Part shown: positions 60,469 through 64,000 of the stretch, in pieces
How the letters are laid out: each line of letters opens with the position of its first letter
Position numbering within the stretch: the first letter of the stretch is position 1
Source of the DNA: Diphasiastrum complanatum
Lineage: Eukaryota; Streptophyta; Lycopodiopsida; Lycopodiales; Lycopodiaceae
Length of the DNA stretch: 64,000 nt
Assembly: GCA_029204225.1 (NCBI GenBank)
Contig: CM055100.1
Span: 13,695,638-13,759,637, forward strand
Direction of reading: 5' to 3'
The notes under the pieces: model-generated
Seen by the model: only the letters and a program-made list of their open reading frames with translations
Told to the model about the DNA's origin: nothing
Databases searched by the model: none
Translations under genes and position numbers: made by a program

Positions 60469-61210
60469 TACCTAAGGTTACCATGCATTTTGATCCATTT
60501 AAGTGAAAACTTTTCATCAATCTTGAGCTAGAAATTGTCAAGATCCATTTTCCCAACTATCTTGTCTAACCTTGGATCAAAAGAGATCAATAGGGCATTG
60601 ATTGTGTCTGACCTGGTACTGTACAGAATCAGGTGCTCAGACATGTGTGAGGAACATTTAATTTCAGATTGAGAGTTCTCTCTCATGCTTGATTCTTTTA
60701 TCTTGCTTGATAGCTTGTTTTGAAGCTATTTTTGTCTAGTTTCTAATGCAATCATTTCATTCCATTTGGTTGTGCCAATCCAAAGCTATAAGCTTTTGAA
60801 GAGGGTTAGGTAGGGCACCTAGACCTGGGTGGACACATTTGGTTTGGTCAAGAGATTGCTTGTTTGATCTCTATTCACAGTTGTATGGTTACCAATCTCA
60901 TCTATAAGTGATCTAGACATTGTTTTGAGATCATAGCCAATTTGTTTCATGCAATATCATTGAGCTTGAGTCAACTTTGGTTATTTAGTGTATTTCACAC
61001 GTGCTAAGAGTAAATGATCCTAACTTTGTCTATTGTCCATCATTTGATGTGAAATAGATCTTGTTTTAGAGAGATTTGAGTAGCTAGTGAGAATCAATTC
61101 ACAAATAGTTGCAAGATCTTTCATAGGAGGAGATAGCACTTCATTATTGGATCCTATTGAGAGTGTGTAGCAACATTTATTGTTCATCATTTGAGGTTTC
61201 TTCACTTTAA

Positions 61211-62119
61211 ATGTCTTCAATGAGTTCATCTTTGTTGGAACCAAGTGAAAAACTGTCCACTTCAAACTATTCAATTTGGAAGATGAGGATGGAATCCATC
61301 TTGATCATTCAAGATGTGACGGACATAGTTCTTGGCCTTGAAGAAGAACCACAAGTTCTTCAAGAGGTTCAAAAATACAAAAAGAGAGCTAGGATAACTC
61401 TTCACTACATTAAGATGAATGTCTCTAATGAGATATTGAGGGAGATATGTACTTGTACAACAACCAAAGAAGCTTGGGATTGTCTCAAGACTATCTATGA
61501 GGCTAAGAACACCTCTAGGCTCCTCACTCTTAGAAATCAAATCTTCCAAAGTAGCCAAAAGAGTGATGAGAGTGCATCTAGTTATGTTTTGAGAGTAAAA
61601 GATATTCATAGAGAGCTTGCTTGCATTGGTGATTCCATCAATCAAAATGAGCTAGTCCAAGTCATTCTCAATGGCTTGAGAAGTGAATTTGATAACATTG
61701 TCCAATCCTATGCCATTAAGGAGGAGCTACCAAGTTTGGAGGCTCTCCAAAGTGTGCTAATTTCCGAAGAATCAAGACAAGAGTATAAGCTCTTGAGGAT
61801 GGACAAGCTTTCTCTCACTCATAATGATGGCAAAGCCCTCTTTGCCAAGGACAAGCACAAAGGGAGGAGCAAGAACCAATATCAACAATCCTCAAGCAAG
61901 GACAAAGCCAAATCCAAAGACAAAGATGAGGAGGAGGATGATTCCTCTAATGCTTCGTCATCCAAGCTCAAGAAGAAGAAGATCAAGTGCTTTTATTGTG
62001 GCAAAAAAGGCCATTATGCCACAATTGCTTCAAGAAGAAGAATCAACTCAAGCAAGCCAACATCACCAATGAGAAGGAACACACTATTGCAAGTGATGGA
62101 GAGGGATCTCAACCAGTAA
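61211..62119 (+). pseudogene. Copia 4 gag (frameshifted at the zinc knuckle)
   Basis: MSSMSSSLLEPSEKL opens a 302-codon frame with the copia gag pattern: SNYSIWKMRMESILIIQDV (DUF4219/UBN2-like), KEAWDCLKTIYEAKNTSRLL, then LNGLRSEFDNIVQSYAIKEE. A Lys/Ser/Asp-rich linker leads to the knuckle CFYCGKKGHYA. After HYA the next Cys occurs only in another frame (NCFKKKN), so a small indel near 62020 breaks the CCHC motif and removes pol from frame. The nominal end at 62119 is therefore not native. Confidence 0.8.
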
Positions 62120-62134
62120 TTGTGCAAATTATCT

Positions 62135-62860
62135 TTGCAATAGGCTCCCACATATAGATCTTGGAGGAAAGTCACCATATGAAATCTTATATTTGAAGAA
62201 GCCTAAGGTTGATCACCTTAGAGTTTTTGGATGCATATGCTTTGCCCATATTCCCTTGTAAACAAGGAAGAAGGAAGGTCCTAGTGCCTGCAAAGGGATC
62301 ATGGTTGGATACTCATCCACCAAAAAGGCCTATAGAGTCTTTGTACTCTCTACTTCTCAAGTTATTGAAAGTAGAGATGTTGTATTTCATGAAGATCAAC
62401 ATTCATATTTTGAAGAGGCCAAGATCAAGAAGTCTATGGATGCATCACCTATTATTGATTTTGAAGACAATTATGATGTGATGGGGTCAAGAATTGAAGA
62501 AGACTCTCCTCGGATTTTCTCACCAAGAAGATCCATGAGAGATAGATCCGAGCCAAAGAGGCTCTCATATGTTGACAAAGGCAAACAAGTGGATCTTGAT
62601 TCCACTAATTATGCTTTTTATGTCTCTCATGAAGAGCCAAAGAATGTATAAGAGGCACTCAATACCAAGGAGTGGTATGATGCCATGAAGCAAGAGTATG
62701 ATGCATTGATCACCAACAATACTTGGGAGCTTGTGGATCCTCCATCCAACAAGCATGTGATTGGTTGCAAGTGGGTATTTCGGATCAAGTACAATCATGA
62801 TGACACCATCAACAAGTATAAAGCAAGATTATTTTTTATATCAAGCATCTATGTGTAAAG
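62135..62860 (+). pseudogene. Copia 4 integrase tail and RT start
   Basis: LGGKSPYEILYLKKPKVDHL and RVFGCICFAHIP (62160-62255) are the integrase C-terminal end. STKKAYRVFVLSTSQVIESR and DVVFHEDQ (62320-62400) follow. ALNTKEWYDAMKQEYDALIT and NTWELVDPP, then GCKWVFRIKYN (62650-62790) open the RT. It breaks after KYKAR (about 62829), and 30 bp later the 3' LTR starts. Protease, integrase core and most of RT/RNase H have been deleted. Confidence 0.78.
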
Positions 62861-63478
62861 TGTTGATAGGACCAAATTTGGCATAGAGTGCAAATTATCC
62901 ATTTCCACTTGTAATGCCACTAGTTAGCCAAAATGGAGTAAGAGGCTAAACTCGTGCCAATGAGAGTGTAGACAAGTGTAATAATTTTGTTTGATGAAAT
63001 TTAAGAGGTCCAATAGGATTTAGAGGTGGAACCTTGAGGGGTCCAATAGAATTTAAGATTTGCTTGAAAATGGTCCAATAGAATTTAGAGGTAAATGGAT
63101 CAATGGTCCAATAGGAATAAGAGGTGGCAAAAGTGTGATCCAGTCATAGTTAAGCATTGTGGTAGCTCGTGGATCTACTAGTATCATTGTACTTCTCATT
63201 TGGATCTAAATGATTTAGAGATTGAGTGGATTTTGAGTGTAAGTGATTTTCTAGCTTTCTCTCTCTACTCGAGGAGAGCAGCTTATTTTTACTTAGAATA
63301 ATTTTTGGATACTTTCCACACGTGTGAGTGAGAGTTGGAAGTGATTGAGTAATGTGTTTTTGCCATAGAATCAAAGATAGATCTTGAATCTCAATCTAGT
63401 CATGATCTTGGTGCATCTACACACCTTAGGAGATCACAAGTACATGTAGTGGACAGTCCACACGTGTGAATTTTAACA
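62861..63478 (+). repeat. 3' LTR of copia 4 (618 bp)
   Basis: Starts TGTTGATAGGACC and ends TTTTAACA; it contains repeated GGTCCAATAG words (about 63007-63120). No good purine tract precedes it (GTGTAAAG), consistent with a deletion up to the LTR edge. Confidence 0.75.
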
Positions 63479-64000
63479 GGATTGTCAATGGCTGGTCATA
63501 TTATGACACAAACTTAATCAACAACATTGTATAGATGGTTTGGGCATCAATAAACATTTGAAATCATTTGATTCAAATTGTGATTTTCCTTAGGCACCAA
63601 GCATATTGAGATCTAAGAATATGAAAAAAAAAAAAAAAAAAAACAATGGCCAAATCCATTTAGGAGTGGTGAATGAAAGTGAGACCAAGGTTCACATGGG
63701 GTTTAGGGTGTTTTTAAAGCTAGCTCTCTCTCTCATTTTTCTAGTATCAATATCAATATGGTTAATTTTGTTTGCATGCACTTATGTTTGAATGTATATT
63801 GATCTTTTTTATTGCTCAATGTTTTGATCTATTTCAAATAACATAGTTCATTAGTTTTTTATTGTATAGGTTCTAATTGTTTTACGTTTAATCTATGCAC
63901 AATAAGGACACTTGTTAATCCACATTAATTTGTCTTCCGTTTGTTATTTTGATTCCCCTTACAAAAATGTGTTAGGGGTGGGATTCAAACTTGAGATTTT
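63479..64000. other. Spacer, no supported gene
   Basis: An A tract lies at 63625-63643. The last 30 bases (GGGATTCAAACTTGAG) loosely resemble a SINE B box but are cut by the window end. Confidence 0.4.

Larger units (their letters stand above)
60401..63478 (+). mobile_element. Ty1/copia element 4, internally deleted
   Basis: Its 5' LTR survives only as the last about 55 bp (60401-60455, CCTTAGGAGATCACAAG … TTTTAACA), matching the end of the 3' LTR with about three differences. The primer-binding site TGGTATCAGAGCC is at 60456-60468. The 3' LTR is 62861-63478. The interior keeps gag, an integrase C-terminal piece and the start of RT. Confidence 0.8.

Overview
The window looks like nuclear DNA of a land plant with a large, repeat-rich genome. 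The evidence is a set of plant-type LTR retrotransposons (Ty3/gypsy chromovirus and Ty1/copia) primed by initiator-Met tRNA (recurrent TGGTATCAGAGC), hAT transposases with a plant-type BED finger and GT-AG introns, an intronless plant F-box/LRR gene of the SKIP2/VFB type, long GA/CT microsatellites, and AT-rich spacers. The non-LTR element with a C-terminal Cys/His motif, and the style of the proteins, make a seedless plant (for example a fern) plausible, but the species cannot be fixed from the sequence alone.

Layout. 1-300: relic of a gypsy reverse transcriptase. 1.0-3.4 kb: decayed non-LTR retrotransposon split by another gypsy relic (about 2.60-3.11 kb), with a duplicated tail. 3.76-14.14 kb: a decayed hAT DNA transposon. 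One of its exons is split by a young, non-autonomous LTR retrotransposon (6952-12207) that carries only gag and a protease-like domain and has nearly identical 921-bp LTRs. 15.6-16.0 kb: a small secreted Cys-rich protein gene (minus). 16.45-16.8 kb: a 66-bp minisatellite. 18.6-25.1 kb: chromovirus copy A, whose left LTR carries an 87-bp tRNA-like (SINE-like) insertion. 25.5-26.6 kb: another gypsy RT relic. 29.6-30.3 kb: an orphan minus-strand ORF. 30.6-38.9 kb: a coiled-coil pseudogene split by chromovirus copy B (30757-36914). 40.3-43.9 kb: two copia relics in opposite orientation, with a CACTA-like terminus between them. 47.4-48.9 kb: the F-box/LRR gene, the clearest intact host gene. 51.5-51.9 kb: a 184-bp tandem duplication. 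About 53.3-53.6 kb: a second hAT relic. 54.2-54.5 kb: a foldback element. 56.3-63.5 kb: two deletion-scarred copia elements joined through their truncated LTRs.

Only two genes look like functional host genes: the Cys-rich secreted protein and the F-box protein. No operon-like or pathway organisation links them. Most of the remaining sequence is nested transposon layers whose relative ages can be read from the interruptions (non-LTR element older than the gypsy piece inside it; hAT older than the gag-only LTR element; coiled-coil pseudogene older than chromovirus B; LTR of chromovirus A older than the SINE-like insert). The most interesting items are the young gag-only element with its hairpin-repeat leader, the 87-bp tRNA-like insertion with a perfect 12-bp target duplication, and the foldback element.
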